NCBI RefSeq assembly: GCF_021021555.1
Contig: NZ_JAINWA010000003.1
Span: 1,674,001-1,738,000 of the forward strand
DNA from: Teretinema zuelzerae
GTDB taxonomy: Bacteria > Spirochaetota > Spirochaetia > Treponematales > Treponemataceae
Length of the DNA stretch: 64,000 nt
Direction: 5' to 3'
Numbering within the stretch: position 1 is the first letter of the stretch; each line of letters starts with the position of its first letter. Below, piece after piece: positions 17,796 to 27,022 of this stretch. A program made the translations under genes and the position numbers. The notes beneath the pieces were generated by a model. It was given only the letters and a program-made list of their open reading frames with translations, was not told the DNA's origin and searched no databases.

Positions 17796-17908
17796 CGCCT
17801 TTCAAACACCTTTTATTATCTGCATGCGGATGTACGCGGCTGATCCCGGATGTACGCGGCTGCACCCGGCTGCCGCGGAAAGCCGCCTCACGCCGCCCGG
17901 CCAATGCC

Positions 17909-18298
17909 TCAATGCACCTTCACGAAAAAAGTCCGCTTCCGCGGTCCGTCGAACTCGCAAAAATACACGCCCTGCCACCGTCCCATCAACAGCTCGCCGT
18001 TCTGCACCAAAAGGGTGACGCTCGAGCCGATGCAGCTCGACTTTAAATGGGCCGCGGAGTTCCCTTCGGCATGTAGAAAATCGCCCGTATCGGGAAAGGC
18101 CCTGCTGAGGCCCAACAGCACATCGTGGACCACGTCCGGATCGGCGTTCTCGTTTATCGTGATTCCCGCGGTCGTATGGGGGCAGTATACGATGCAAAAC
18201 CCGTCCTGGATCCCGCTTTCCCGAACCGCTTCGTACACTTGATTCGTCAGATTCGTCATGCCCTCGCGCTCGGTATTAATGGTAAACTCGTACAACAT
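17909..18298 (-). CDS. YjbQ/UPF0047 family protein
   Basis: About 129 residues from the ATG at 18298 (MLYEFTINTERE), preferred because GGAGG is just upstream; an ATG at 18310 exists. The conserved signature CIVYCPHTTAGITINENADPDV and C-terminal LLMGRWQGVYFCEFDGPRKR identify the family. Some members show thiamine-phosphate synthase activity in vitro; the true role is unsettled. The His and Glu residues of the signature form a likely metal site. Stand-alone, with its own terminator. Confidence 0.9.
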   Translation of the reverse strand: MLYEFTINTEREGMTNLTNQVYEAVRESGIQDGFCIVYCPHTTAGITINENADPDVVHDVLLGLSRAFPDTGDFLHAEGNSAAHLKSSCIGSSVTLLVQNGELLMGRWQGVYFCEFDGPRKRTFFVKVH

Positions 18299-18469
18299 GG
18301 CAGCCTCCACTTCCGATTATCGATCATCGCGCTGAAATTAACAATCAAAGAGGCGGGGGAACAGCGTACCGCGAAAGCAAACTCCTGAGTTCAATTTCCG
18401 CCGCCTCCACCGCGCGGCTCCCCCTGGCTCCATAGCGGTTTTTTTTGTCTCCTCGGTTTTCCGTGTGTA

Positions 18470-18708
18470 CACAGTACTTTCATGCCTGCACAGTACTTTC
18501 ATGCCTGCACAGCACTTTCATGCCTGCACAGCACTTTCATGCCTGCACAGCACTTTCATGCCTGCACAGCACTTTCATGCCTGCACAGTACTTTCATGAC
18601 TGCACAGTACTTTCATGACTGCACAGTACTTTCATGACTGCACAGTACTTTCATGACTGCACAGTACTTTCATGCCTGCACGGTACTTTCATGCCTGCAC
18701 AGTACTTT
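18470..18708. repeat. Tandem repeat, 19-bp unit, about 13 copies
   Basis: The unit CATGCCTGCACAGTACTTT is repeated about thirteen times. Variants fall in blocks: CAGCAC in copies 3-6 and CATGAC in copies 8-11. The last copy runs straight into the palindromic element at 18707. The stretch 18311-18830 has no convincing gene; open frames across the repeat are incidental. Confidence 0.92.
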
Positions 18709-18768
18709 CTTGTCTATACCTACCGTTCGGTATAGACAAGAAAAACCACTATTCCGCCACCCCTTCGT
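18707..18768. repeat. Dispersed palindromic repeat element, copy 2
   Basis: Arms TTCTTGTCTATACC (18707-18720) and GGTATAGACAAGAA (18729-18742) enclose an 8-base loop, followed by ATTCCGCCACCCCTTCGTCC. The tail matches the complement of copy 1 at 3039-3056. The palindrome arms share CTATACCTACCG with copy 1 but differ outside it. Confidence 0.75.
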
Positions 18769-18830
18769 CCTTTTTCCCAACGACGCCTGCGGTTCCCCGA
18801 CCCTATCAACAAGGCCGCAGAAAGATTGCT

Positions 18831-19322
18831 TTAGAAGACGCCCCCGTTTTCCATCGCGATTCTGCGTTCAAAATCCATATGAAAGAGCCTTTCCCAGTGA
18901 TTGATGTTGAGCGTTCCCCGCTTCAAGCGAATAGCCAGAATACAGCAATCGGGATCTCCTTCCTTATTCGCGAGATCGTACCAGGCAGCGAACGCGGCGC
19001 GCAGCTTAAGACGCAAGTCCGCGTTCCTCGGATCCAACACCCAACCGATATTTTCGCCTACGCCGCTTGCGGTGAACATCTCGACGCACGAAGCCACCGA
19101 CACTTCCGGATTCTTCGCTATCTGCTTCATCTTGTTCGATTTAGCGTTCGTCGTCACATAAAAAACGCCGGCCTCATAATACGCGTCCACGCCGCGGACA
19201 ATCGGGCGGGGTGCGCCCGCTTCGTTTGCTTCTGCGGCTATGGTCGCAAGCGATACAATATTATCCCTGCCGTTGCCGAACTTCTCGTCAAGCAGCTTAT
19301 ACCCTTCCTCGAAATCATTCAC
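18831..19322 (-). CDS. Pyridoxamine 5'-phosphate oxidase-like flavin-binding protein
   Basis: 163 residues from a GTG at 19322 preceded by GGAGG. The split-barrel FMN-binding fold is suggested by VSLATIA, RPIVRGVDAYYEAGVFYVTTNAKSNKMKQIAKNPEVSVAS, typical of the PPOX-like family with Lys/Arg contacts to FMN phosphate. Such proteins reduce small substrates or bind haem or F420; the substrate is unknown. It is isolated between the tandem repeat and the mutarotase gene. Confidence 0.85.
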   Translation of the reverse strand: MNDFEEGYKLLDEKFGNGRDNIVSLATIAAEANEAGAPRPIVRGVDAYYEAGVFYVTTNAKSNKMKQIAKNPEVSVASCVEMFTASGVGENIGWVLDPRNADLRLKLRAAFAAWYDLANKEGDPDCCILAIRLKRGTLNINHWERLFHMDFERRIAMENGGVF

Positions 19323-19499
19323 TTTGCATGCCTCCGCCGGCAGTATTACTGATTTTATATTGCACTGCCGTATTTACCGCTCAGTATACCGCCGGTCCCG
19401 TTAGTTGTGCAGATTCTTTTTCATGAATATAATCAGGTTCTGTAACCTTTTTCGCCTGCAAATATCGATAACAGACTTAACAACGGAAAGGATCAGCGA

Positions 19500-20378
19500 A
19501 TGATAACAATGAGTGAACGAAGCGCCGGAATAACCGTGGCGACAATACATAATAAATTCGCCTCGGCAGAAGTGTCTCTTTACGGAGGGCAGGTTCTATC
19601 GTTCAAGCCGGATGACCGGGACGACATTCTTTTCATGAGTTCGCCTTGCTCATTCAAACCAGGAAAGCCGATCAGAGGAGGCATCCCGATTTGCTTTCCG
19701 TGGTTCGGCCCCCGCACCGACGACCCAATGCTTCCTCAACACGGCTTCGCTCGCACATCGACCTGGAGTATAATCTCATTCGAAGACGAACCTGAAAACT
19801 CCACTCTGATTCTTGGATTGTCAGACACGGAAGACAGCCGCCGCATATGGCCGCACTCATTCGCCGCAGCGCTCGCCGTCACCGTATCAAAAAAGCTGTC
19901 ACTCACTCTATCGGTTACGAATACAGGCGGGTCTCCGCTGTCCTTCACCGACGCGCTGCACGCCTATTTCAAGGTATCGCAGATTGAATCCGCGCGCTTG
20001 ATCGGGCTGGAACAATCCGAATACCGAGACCTCGCCGCACTCCGCTCAGGCGCTGCTTCAGAAAAACCCGACACGCGAATAACGCAGAACGGAGAAATCG
20101 TCTTCACGGGGGAAATCGACAGGGTATATCTGACAGATTCAAACATAAGGATTATCGACAACATAAAACCCGGACAAATAATCATCCGAACCGAAGGCTT
20201 CCCGAACCGCATTATTTGGAACCCCGGTCAAGTTAAAGGCGAGGCGATAGCCGATCTCGGAAAAAAAGAATGGAACAGCTTCGTTTGCATGGAGGCTGGC
20301 GCCGTCGACCCCAACGAAATATCCGTCCCTCCGGGCGCGACAGTCTGCCAAACAATGATCATTGAACCCAAAAGGTGA
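19500..20378 (+). CDS. D-hexose-6-phosphate mutarotase (YeaD family)
   Basis: 292 residues of the aldose-1-epimerase-like superfamily. IRGGIPICFPWFGPR and LPQHGFAR carry the conserved Arg and His; DALHAYFKVS and FPNRIIWNPG complete the active-site strands, with the catalytic Glu expected in the C-terminal CMEAGAV. It interconverts alpha and beta hexose 6-phosphates. The N-terminal shape (LYGGQVLSFKP) fits the family. No operon partner is apparent; it is convergent with the NYN gene. Confidence 0.92.
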   Translation: MITMSERSAGITVATIHNKFASAEVSLYGGQVLSFKPDDRDDILFMSSPCSFKPGKPIRGGIPICFPWFGPRTDDPMLPQHGFARTSTWSIISFEDEPENSTLILGLSDTEDSRRIWPHSFAAALAVTVSKKLSLTLSVTNTGGSPLSFTDALHAYFKVSQIESARLIGLEQSEYRDLAALRSGAASEKPDTRITQNGEIVFTGEIDRVYLTDSNIRIIDNIKPGQIIIRTEGFPNRIIWNPGQVKGEAIADLGKKEWNSFVCMEAGAVDPNEISVPPGATVCQTMIIEPKR

Positions 20379-20387
20379 AACGTTTTG

Positions 20388-21146
20388 TTATGCTATTATT
20401 CTGAACTGCTCGCTTTTCTCGTCTTTCCTGGTTTCCACATAATTAGCCTTCGTTAAGTGTGCTAGCAACTTAGTCTGGCTGTTGACCTTTTTACCCTTGT
20501 AAGAAAAATCCTTCATTATATTCTTGATCTTCTTTCCGAACAACGCTCCGTTGTACCACTTATCCTTTTCGAAGGACTCGATCACTTCCTTGATCTTATT
20601 ACTCTCGTTCGCGTCGAAGCCCAGACTCATCAATTCTTTTTCCAACTTTACGATGCTTTTATTCGCCTGCTCTTCCTCGAGAAAATTATCTTCTATAACC
20701 AGGATCTCATCGGTGCTGCTTGTGAACAGCTTTTTATCCTTATCCGTCTTTCTTGTCACCAGCCAGACCTGCTTGCCGTACTTCCTCAATTTATCCATAA
20801 TAACCGTGAAATCGGTATCCGAAGTGATAAACACATACAAATCGATCTCCGGCGATTTTTGATACAAACTTTCAAAAGCCTCTACCGACAAGATCAAATC
20901 GGCCCTGTTTTTCAGATTCTTTTGAGACACATGCGGCGCCTCGCGAATATTGAAATTCAAATCCTTCATCTGTTCGCGGAATTTCGCTATGCCGTTAGTA
21001 TCCCCGCATGCCAATTTAATCGCGAAAATAGGAGACAAATCCTCTTCGATATTCAATGTAATTGATTCCAGCAATTTGCTCAGATTCAATTTCTCGTTTA
21101 CATTTTCCAGATCAAAATACAATGCAATCGAAATCGTTCCTTTCAT
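20388..21146 (-). CDS. NYN-domain (LabA/DUF88-like) putative RNase
   Basis: 252 residues. The N-terminal ~150 residues form a PIN-like NYN domain: ALYFDLENVN (first Asp and Asn), RADLILSVEAFE, and FITSDTDFTVIMDKLRKYGKQVW (the S-D-x-D motif). The C-terminal ~80 residues are a small helical region resembling OST-HTH/LOTUS-type RNA-binding domains (NGALFGKKIKNIMKDFSYK). AAAGGA precedes the ATG. It is the last chromosomal gene before the mobile elements and cassette array. Its base composition is intermediate, so it could have been acquired with the array. Confidence 0.82.
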   Translation of the reverse strand: MKGTISIALYFDLENVNEKLNLSKLLESITLNIEEDLSPIFAIKLACGDTNGIAKFREQMKDLNFNIREAPHVSQKNLKNRADLILSVEAFESLYQKSPEIDLYVFITSDTDFTVIMDKLRKYGKQVWLVTRKTDKDKKLFTSSTDEILVIEDNFLEEEQANKSIVKLEKELMSLGFDANESNKIKEVIESFEKDKWYNGALFGKKIKNIMKDFSYKGKKVNSQTKLLAHLTKANYVETRKDEKSEQFRIIA

Positions 21147-21227
21147 TTTACAATCCTTTTTCTCAAAGATGTGGTAGAAACAATATAAAGGCGTGATGAT
21201 GCATCAATCAAATAATAGCAAAACATA

Positions 21228-21396
21228 CACTGCTGTCCAAGATAAATAGAACTATTTTAAAAACCCGATTTCCGTGATACAGTTTTGTTACCACACAAAC
21301 CTTTACCACAAAAGGAAATCGGGTATGAATAACTATAACACACTTTTTGGCCAGCTTCTATCACAAGTTAAGAGACCTGAATTTGATAAACTGTGC
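21228..21396 (+). mobile_element. Truncated IS4-family element (terminal 169 bp)
   Basis: The terminal repeat CACTGCTGTCCAAGATAAAT at 21228 and the following sequence, including the first ~32 codons of the transposase, match the end of the complete element at 60215-61492. Similarity stops at 21396; CACTGCTG and then the IS256-family element follow. It is a dead remnant. Confidence 0.9.
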
Positions 21397-21404
21397 CACT
21401 GCTG

Positions 21405-22703
21405 GATTATGCAACCTTTTTTCTGTAAATTTCGTTCAAAGCAGGTCGATCGTTTGACTCCGGCAAGTACCGTTTATCATTCTGCCATTGGTCATTTTGC
21501 TCGATCAGCATGGCAGCCGCGAGACGAAGTAAACTGGCCGCATTCGGGAAAACGCCTACTACTTTCGTTCGCCTGTTGATCTCCTTCATCTGGCGCTCTG
21601 CCAGATTCGATGTTCGCATTTTCCTCCTGTGATTCTCCGGGATGTTGAATACACTCAATCCTTCCCGTATATTCTCATCGGCCCAAGCCGCTAAACGCGG
21701 ATGGGTTTTTTGATATTTTTCAACGAGCTGTTGCAAATATCGTTCCGCGTTCTCGCGGTCAGGTGCATTGAACACCTTCCGAATATCAGCGGCTATCAGC
21801 GGGATGTCATCTTTTTTCGTGACGTAGGAGTGGGCATTCTGCTGCAGATGAAACTGGCAGCGTTGCCACAGAATTCCAGGGAAGACAGCATCGATTGCAG
21901 CGCGCAGTCCTGAGTGGTCATCACTGGTGATCATTCGCAGGCCGTGCATCCCTCGTCGTACGAGACCCTCGAGAAAGGAACGCCAGTTTACCTCTGCCTC
22001 ACTGTTCGCGACTTCGGCGTCAAGAATATGCCGATTCCCGCTGTAATCAACGCCAATAGCCACTAGAAGCGCCTGCTTGACCACCCGGGAACCGACGCGA
22101 ACCGATTCATAGGTCGCATCAAGTACCAAGTATTGAATCTGTCCGACAGGCTGCGCCTTCCAAGACGTAATCTCTTCATCGAGCTCCTTTGCCAGCCTGC
22201 TGACCTGGGACGAGCTGACTTCGGTGCCACAAAGAATTTCGACGATATCCGAGACCCTGCGGGTACTTACTCCTTTGACATACATTTCGGCGATGGCGAG
22301 CTTGAGAGCACGCTCACTGCGCATGCCTTTCTCGATGCAGCTGGGATAAAACTCCATCCCGCGAACTTGTGGTACTTTCAAGAGGACTTTCCCGGTCGCA
22401 AGATTGAGCGTCTTGTCTTTAAATCCATTGGCATGCCCAGTACGCTCTTCCGTGCGTTCATATGGTTCGGCGTTGAGAGCCTTTGCTCGCTCGATCTTCA
22501 TGGCCTCATTGACGACCACTTCGATAACACGAGAAAATTTATTGTCCCCATTCGCTGCCAGCATCTGGATCACTTGCTCCAAAAGTGTATATTCTGATTC
22601 GTAGGCCATCGGGTTCTCCTTATGGTTGGTTTGGTCACTTACCATTTGAGCCCGATCGGCCTGCTTTTTTCAACCCAATTTACAGAAAGAATTGTACACT
22701 AAC
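21405..22703 (-). mobile_element. IS256-family insertion sequence, copy 1
   Basis: 1299 bp, the same length as copy 2. The ends read GTTAGTGTACAATTC (at 22703, complement) and GATTATGCAACC (at 21405). The flanks CACTGCTG and TAATAAAG do not match, so no target duplication is present. The element now joins an IS4 remnant to a broken cassette gene, which indicates a deletion or rearrangement after insertion. Confidence 0.92.
21407..22609 (-). CDS. IS256-family (mutator-type) transposase
   Basis: 400 residues from the ATG at 22609 (MAYESEYTLLEQ), which follows AAGGAGAACCCG. DDE residues are in VLDATYESVRVG, ITSDDHSGLRAA and NLAERQMKEINRRTKVVG; HGL/CQFHLQQNA is also typical of the family. It differs from copy 2 at a few residues (for example R/Q near residue 173 and G/D near residue 214), so the two copies are close but not identical. 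Confidence 0.95.
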   Translation of the reverse strand: MAYESEYTLLEQVIQMLAANGDNKFSRVIEVVVNEAMKIERAKALNAEPYERTEERTGHANGFKDKTLNLATGKVLLKVPQVRGMEFYPSCIEKGMRSERALKLAIAEMYVKGVSTRRVSDIVEILCGTEVSSSQVSRLAKELDEEITSWKAQPVGQIQYLVLDATYESVRVGSRVVKQALLVAIGVDYSGNRHILDAEVANSEAEVNWRSFLEGLVRRGMHGLRMITSDDHSGLRAAIDAVFPGILWQRCQFHLQQNAHSYVTKKDDIPLIAADIRKVFNAPDRENAERYLQQLVEKYQKTHPRLAAWADENIREGLSVFNIPENHRRKMRTSNLAERQMKEINRRTKVVGVFPNAASLLRLAAAMLIEQNDQWQNDKRYLPESNDRPALNEIYRKKVA

Positions 22704-23111
22704 TAATAAAGTATATTGAAAAGAACCGGAATATTCGGAACAAGGAATATACAGTTGGTTATCGCATTTGTGATACTCATTTTCAGATAATGCATTTAAT
22801 AACTGTTCTCTATGTTTAATCACTATTGATTCAATTAATTCATTATCGTAGTTGTCTGTACTTATTTGTTTTAACTTTTTAACAAGGTTTATATAAATAT
22901 CATTAATTCGGTTTATTGTTTCATTTGAGAGAGATATGTATTGATTGTTTTGAATACACTCAGAAACAAAATAATTATATATTGAACCAGAAAAACTTTG
23001 TATTTTCTCATTTGTATTAATCTGCTGATATAAATATAAATTATTTTTAATCAGTTTAATAATATTAAGCTTTGTATGTTCGTCTTGTAAATACTCAATA
23101 ACGCCGTTCAA
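22704..23111 (-). pseudogene. 5' fragment of methyltransferase-like cassette gene (copy A)
   Basis: About 136 N-terminal codons (from MNGVIEYLQDEHTKLN) are nearly identical to the gene at 39751-42682. The frame is cut at 22704 by the IS256-family element, and the SAM-binding region and the attC of this cassette are missing. It marks the distal, damaged end of the array. Confidence 0.9.
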
Positions 23112-23146
23112 ATTTACTCCTTTTCCTCGCCGCGCCGAAGGCGTCG

Positions 23147-23255
23147 CTCTAACATTTGCTTAACCTGCGTTTTGCTTGGCGCGGTTTTTGCCGAGCGCAG
23201 CGAAGTGCAAAAATCCGTGACAAGCAAATAAGTCAGGTTGAAGCAGTTGTTGGGC
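23147..23255 (-). repeat. attC 1
   Basis: 109 bp. Boxes CTCTAAC and GTTGGGC. Variable part of the common GGCGCGGTTTTTGC type with GCA-capped tip (GAGCGCAGCG). Flanking minihairpin CGCC-GAA-GGCG. Confidence 0.95.
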
Positions 23256-23435
23256 AAATCCTAAGATAATTTCATTAAGTTTTTTATCAGCTAATAATGT
23301 AAAGAACTAAACAATTTTCTAGAGTGCTCTTTACTTATTTTATGCATTTCATATTTTACGAACATTATTATAGCTTTTTTATACTGATTATTGAACTTTG
23401 AATATAGCTTCGCAACCCATATCCTACTTGAGAAA

Positions 23436-24593
23436 TCAATTGTACGCATGTGAACCAAGTAATCTTGGCGGTCCATGGCTGCATAATTGTTCTATGTCTT
23501 CAGGATCAGTATTTGCAGGAAACAGTACAACTGTATACATTCTATTTTGACAATTCAGACACAGATCTATTACCGATTCTTCTTCTGTTTCTAAAACAGT
23601 TTCAAATTCTTTTCTTATTGCTTTTAACTCATCCGTATGTTGATTCGAGTATAATCCATAGTATCGAATTGTAACCAATCCCGCCGGCGGTATATGATTT
23701 AGATATCGTTCAACAAATACCTTTTTCCCTAATACTGTTTCTATTTGTTTTCCATTATGTGTTTCGCTAAAACCTATAGTGTTTTCATTTATATCAAAGG
23801 TCTGTTTTAAGTTTATAACTGCACCACACGAAGTGTGACCTAGATAACCAGCTATGCTTTTTCCTGTATCTCGATGATACTCCGGATATATACGCCACTC
23901 GTTGTCTTTAATATCTTTTGTGTTGGGTAAACTTTCTATATGAATCTGTTTTAGCAATTCTTGATAAGCAATCTCATGAAATCTATTTGCCATTTCAGTG
24001 TAGCGGAGTGTCCTGAGCCTTTCCCATTTTCCGTTCTGATTTATCCCACCATCACTGAGAATGCAGTGTATGTGAGGTTTATAACTCATTCCTCTTCCGT
24101 GCGACTGAAAATCTAAAGCACTTCCGCATAATAAACCTGTTGTTGCTCGTAATTCCGCAATAACTTTGCTAGCGCTCTTAAATAATATTTCTGCTACTTT
24201 TTTCTTGTTCCTTAGCCAGGTTGTTGTAAATGCTGCCGGCATAGAAAAAACTAAATGATAGTGGCTTACAGGCAAGAGCTTTTTACTAACCTTCTTTTGC
24301 CACAACACTTTATTTCTATTTGAACAGGTTGGACATTCACGCGTATTGCATGGATTATACACTACTGTTCTGGTATAGCAGTTAGGGCATTGGACGATGC
24401 GTCCTCCTCGTGCAGCAGTTCGACACGTATGCATGTTTTCTACCGCTTTTCTTTGTTCTGTGCTTGCAAAGAAAAGCGGGCTATTCATAACCTGTGTGAT
24501 CTCAGCGAGAATGGACTTGTTCACGTGAACTAAGTAATCAAAAATGTACGTTTCTGCCCATGTTTTCGGGTATCTTCTCTTCTCTTCCCGCAC
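23436..24593 (-). CDS. IS91-like HUH (Y2-type) transposase carried as a cassette
   Basis: About 385 residues. An N-terminal zinc-binding region (CPNCYTRT, CNTRECPTCSNRN) is followed by the HUH motif in SYKPHIHCILSDGG and the catalytic Tyr region RYYGLYSNQHTDEL. This is the IS91 rolling-circle transposase layout. The gene lies between attC 1 and attC 2 in normal cassette orientation. The GTG at 24593 overlaps the boundary hairpin, so the start is uncertain. GTGAACCAAG near 23451 and GTGAACTAAG near 24525 contain GAAC and CAAG/TAAG-like tetranucleotides of the kind IS91 elements target. About 39% identity by eye to the transposase at 42997. Confidence 0.9.
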   Translation of the reverse strand: MREEKRRYPKTWAETYIFDYLVHVNKSILAEITQVMNSPLFFASTEQRKAVENMHTCRTAARGGRIVQCPNCYTRTVVYNPCNTRECPTCSNRNKVLWQKKVSKKLLPVSHYHLVFSMPAAFTTTWLRNKKKVAEILFKSASKVIAELRATTGLLCGSALDFQSHGRGMSYKPHIHCILSDGGINQNGKWERLRTLRYTEMANRFHEIAYQELLKQIHIESLPNTKDIKDNEWRIYPEYHRDTGKSIAGYLGHTSCGAVINLKQTFDINENTIGFSETHNGKQIETVLGKKVFVERYLNHIPPAGLVTIRYYGLYSNQHTDELKAIRKEFETVLETEEESVIDLCLNCQNRMYTVVLFPANTDPEDIEQLCSHGPPRLLGSHAYN

Positions 24594-24609
24594 CGCGCAA
24601 GCGGTGTCG

Positions 24610-24728
24610 GCCCAACATTTGCTTAACCTGCAATTCCGGCCCGAAGGGATTGGCGTGGTTTGTGCCGAGCGAAGCGACTAGCACAAACCATGACAAAAGG
24701 AATTGACAGGTTGAAGCAGTTGTTAGAG
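24610..24728 (-). repeat. attC 2
   Basis: 119 bp. Boxes GCCCAAC and GTTAGAG. Variable part AATTCCGGCCC type with GAA arm (CCCGAAGGG) and GAA tip (GAGCGAAGCG). Flanking minihairpin CACCGC-GCAA-GCGGTG, a GNNA tetraloop. Confidence 0.95.
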
Positions 24729-24806
24729 ATTTTTTTTTATAACAACAGTATCTAGATTTCTATCGTTCATATTCTCATAATATGTTACTGAATAGTAGCT
24801 TTTATT

Positions 24807-26105
24807 GTTAGTGTACAATTCTTTCTGTAAATTGGGTTGAAAAAAGCAGGCCGATCGGGCTCAAATGGTAAGTGACCAAACCAACCATAAGGAGAACCCG
24901 ATGGCCTACGAATCAGAATATACACTTTTGGAGCAAGTGATCCAGATGCTGGCAGCGAATGGGGACAATAAATTTTCTCGTGTTATCGAAGTGGTCGTCA
25001 ATGAGGCCATGAAGATCGAGCGAGCAAAGGCTCTCAACGCCGAACCATATGAACGCACGGAAGAGCGTACTGGGCATGCCAATGGATTTAAAGACAAGAC
25101 GCTCAATCTTGCGACCGGGAAAGTCCTCTTGAAAGTACCACAAGTTCGCGGGATGGAGTTTTACCCCAGCTGCATCGAGAAAGGCATGCGCAGTGAGCGT
25201 GCTCTCAAGCTCGCCATCGCCGAAATGTATGTCAAAGGAGTAAGTACCCGCAGGGTCTCGGATATCGTCGAAATTCTTTGTGGCACCGAAGTCAGCTCGT
25301 CCCAGGTCAGCAGGCTGGCAAAGGAGCTCGATGAAGAGATTACGTCTTGGAAGGCGCAGCCTGTCGGACAGATTCAATACTTGGTACTTGATGCGACCTA
25401 TGAATCGGTGCGCGTCGGTTCCCAGGTGGTCAAGCAGGCTCTTCTAGTGGCTATTGGCGTTGATTACAGCGGGAATCGGCATATTCTTGACGCCGAAGTC
25501 GCGAACAGTGAGGCAGAGGTAAACTGGCGTTCCTTTCTCGAGGATCTCGTACGACGAGGGATGCACGGCCTTCGAATGATCACCAGTGATGACCACTCAG
25601 GACTTCGCGCTGCAATCGATGCTGTCTTCCCTGGAATTCTGTGGCAACGCTGCCAGTTTCATCTGCAGCAGAATGCCCACTCCTACGTCACGAAAAAAGA
25701 TGACATCCCGCTGGTAGCCGCCGATATTCGGAAGGTGTTCAATGCGCCTGACCGCGAGAATGCAGAACGATATTTGCAACAGCTCGTTGAAAAATATCAA
25801 AAAACCCATCCGCGTTTAGCGGCTTGGGCCGATGTAAATATACGGGAAGGATTGAGTGTATTCAACATCCCTGAAAATCACAGGAGGAAGATGCGAACAT
25901 CGAATCTGGCAGAACGCCAGATGAAGGAGATTAACAGGCGAACGAAAGTAGTGGGTGTTTTCCCGAACGCCGAGAGTTTACTTCGCCTTGCGGCTTCTAT
26001 GCTGATCGAACAAAACGACCAGTGGCAGAATGACAAACGGTACTTGCCTGAGTCAACCGACCGACCTGCTTTGAACGAAATTTACAGAAAAAAGGTTGCA
26101 TAATC
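24807..26105 (+). mobile_element. IS256-family insertion sequence, copy 2 (intact)
   Basis: 1299 bp bounded by an 8-bp target duplication CTTTTATT at 24799-24806 and 26106-26113. Ends GTTAGTGTACAATTC and (complement) GATTATGCAACC share an inner TTCTGTAAATT. Inserted in a methyltransferase-like cassette gene. Confidence 0.95.
24901..26103 (+). CDS. IS256-family (mutator-type) transposase
   Basis: 400 residues from the ATG at 24901 after AAGGAGAACCCG; longer frames start upstream but lack a ribosome site. It has the same DDE motifs as copy 1 (VLDATYE, ITSDDHSG, LAERQMKEINRRTK). The element has clean ends and target duplication, so it is probably functional. Confidence 0.95.
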   Translation: MAYESEYTLLEQVIQMLAANGDNKFSRVIEVVVNEAMKIERAKALNAEPYERTEERTGHANGFKDKTLNLATGKVLLKVPQVRGMEFYPSCIEKGMRSERALKLAIAEMYVKGVSTRRVSDIVEILCGTEVSSSQVSRLAKELDEEITSWKAQPVGQIQYLVLDATYESVRVGSQVVKQALLVAIGVDYSGNRHILDAEVANSEAEVNWRSFLEDLVRRGMHGLRMITSDDHSGLRAAIDAVFPGILWQRCQFHLQQNAHSYVTKKDDIPLVAADIRKVFNAPDRENAERYLQQLVEKYQKTHPRLAAWADVNIREGLSVFNIPENHRRKMRTSNLAERQMKEINRRTKVVGVFPNAESLLRLAASMLIEQNDQWQNDKRYLPESTDRPALNEIYRKKVA

Positions 26106-26913
26106 CTTTTATTAATACTATTTTCTATTTGTTTTATTGATGGGGTATATATAAATAATCCATTTATTTGAAGTGATTTTAATATCTCTTCATATTTTTC
26201 TTTATATATTTCTAGATTTTGATCTTCATTTATTAAACTACGGCGAAAATGATTACAAAAAGACATGTGAGCTATAACTGTGCCCCATTTATTTGGTTCA
26301 AATTTGTAATCAAACCAATTGGTACATTCAATATAATTATTATTAGATATATACTGATCAATACCAAATATAGCTGTATAACCAGCATAGTCTAAATACT
26401 TTATTAATTCATAATCTTTACCACAACCAATATCTATTATTGGTTCCAGCAATCTGAATTGGTTGAGCCTTAATAAATTATATTGAAAAGAACCGGAATA
26501 TTCTGAACAAGGAATATATAGCTGGTTATCGCATTTGTGATACTCATTTTCAAATAATGCTTTTAATAACTGTTCTCTATGATTACTTACTATTGAATCA
26601 ATTAATTCGTCATTGTAGTTATCTGTACTTATTTGTTTTAACTTTTTTACCAGATTTAAATAAATATCATTGATTCTGTTTATTGTTTCATTTGAGAGAG
26701 ATATATATTGATTGTTTTGAACGCATTCTGAAACAAAGTGGTTGTATATTGAACCAGAATAACTTTGTATTTTTTCATCTGTGTTAATTTGTTTATACAA
26801 ATTCAAATTATCCTTAATCAGTTTAATAATATTTGATTTTGTTTGTTCGTTCTGTAAATATTCAATAACGCCGTTCAAGATTATTCCTTTTCTTCGCCGC
26901 GCCGAAGGCGTCG

Positions 26914-27022
26914 CTCTAACATTTGCTTAACCTGCGTTTTGTTTGGCGCGGTTTTTGCCGAGCGTAGCGAAGTGCAAAAATCCGTGACAAGCAAATAAGT
27001 CAGGTTGAAGCAGTTGTTAGAT
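26914..27022 (-). repeat. attC 3
   Basis: 109 bp. Boxes CTCTAAC and GTTAGAT. GGCGCGG type with GTA tip. Flanking minihairpin CGCC-GAA-GGCG. Confidence 0.95.

Larger units (their letters stand above)
24723..26878 (-). pseudogene. Methyltransferase-like cassette gene interrupted by IS256-family element (copy B)
   Basis: Without the insertion at 24807-26105 and one target repeat, the frame runs from ATG 26878 to a TAA at 24723-24725, inside the R'' box of attC 2, giving about 280 residues. Residues ~150-175 (IIDIGCGKDYELIKYLDYAGYTAIFGIDQY) resemble SAM-binding motif I and the following acidic strand of class I methyltransferases. The substrate is unknown. The element splits the gene near the C-terminus, after QIENSINK. 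Two sister copies lie at 22704-23111 and 39751-42682. Confidence 0.85.

Noticed and set aside
18470-18768. Tandem 19-bp repeats as a CRISPR array
   Set aside because: Units are directly adjacent with no unique spacers and no cas genes are present.
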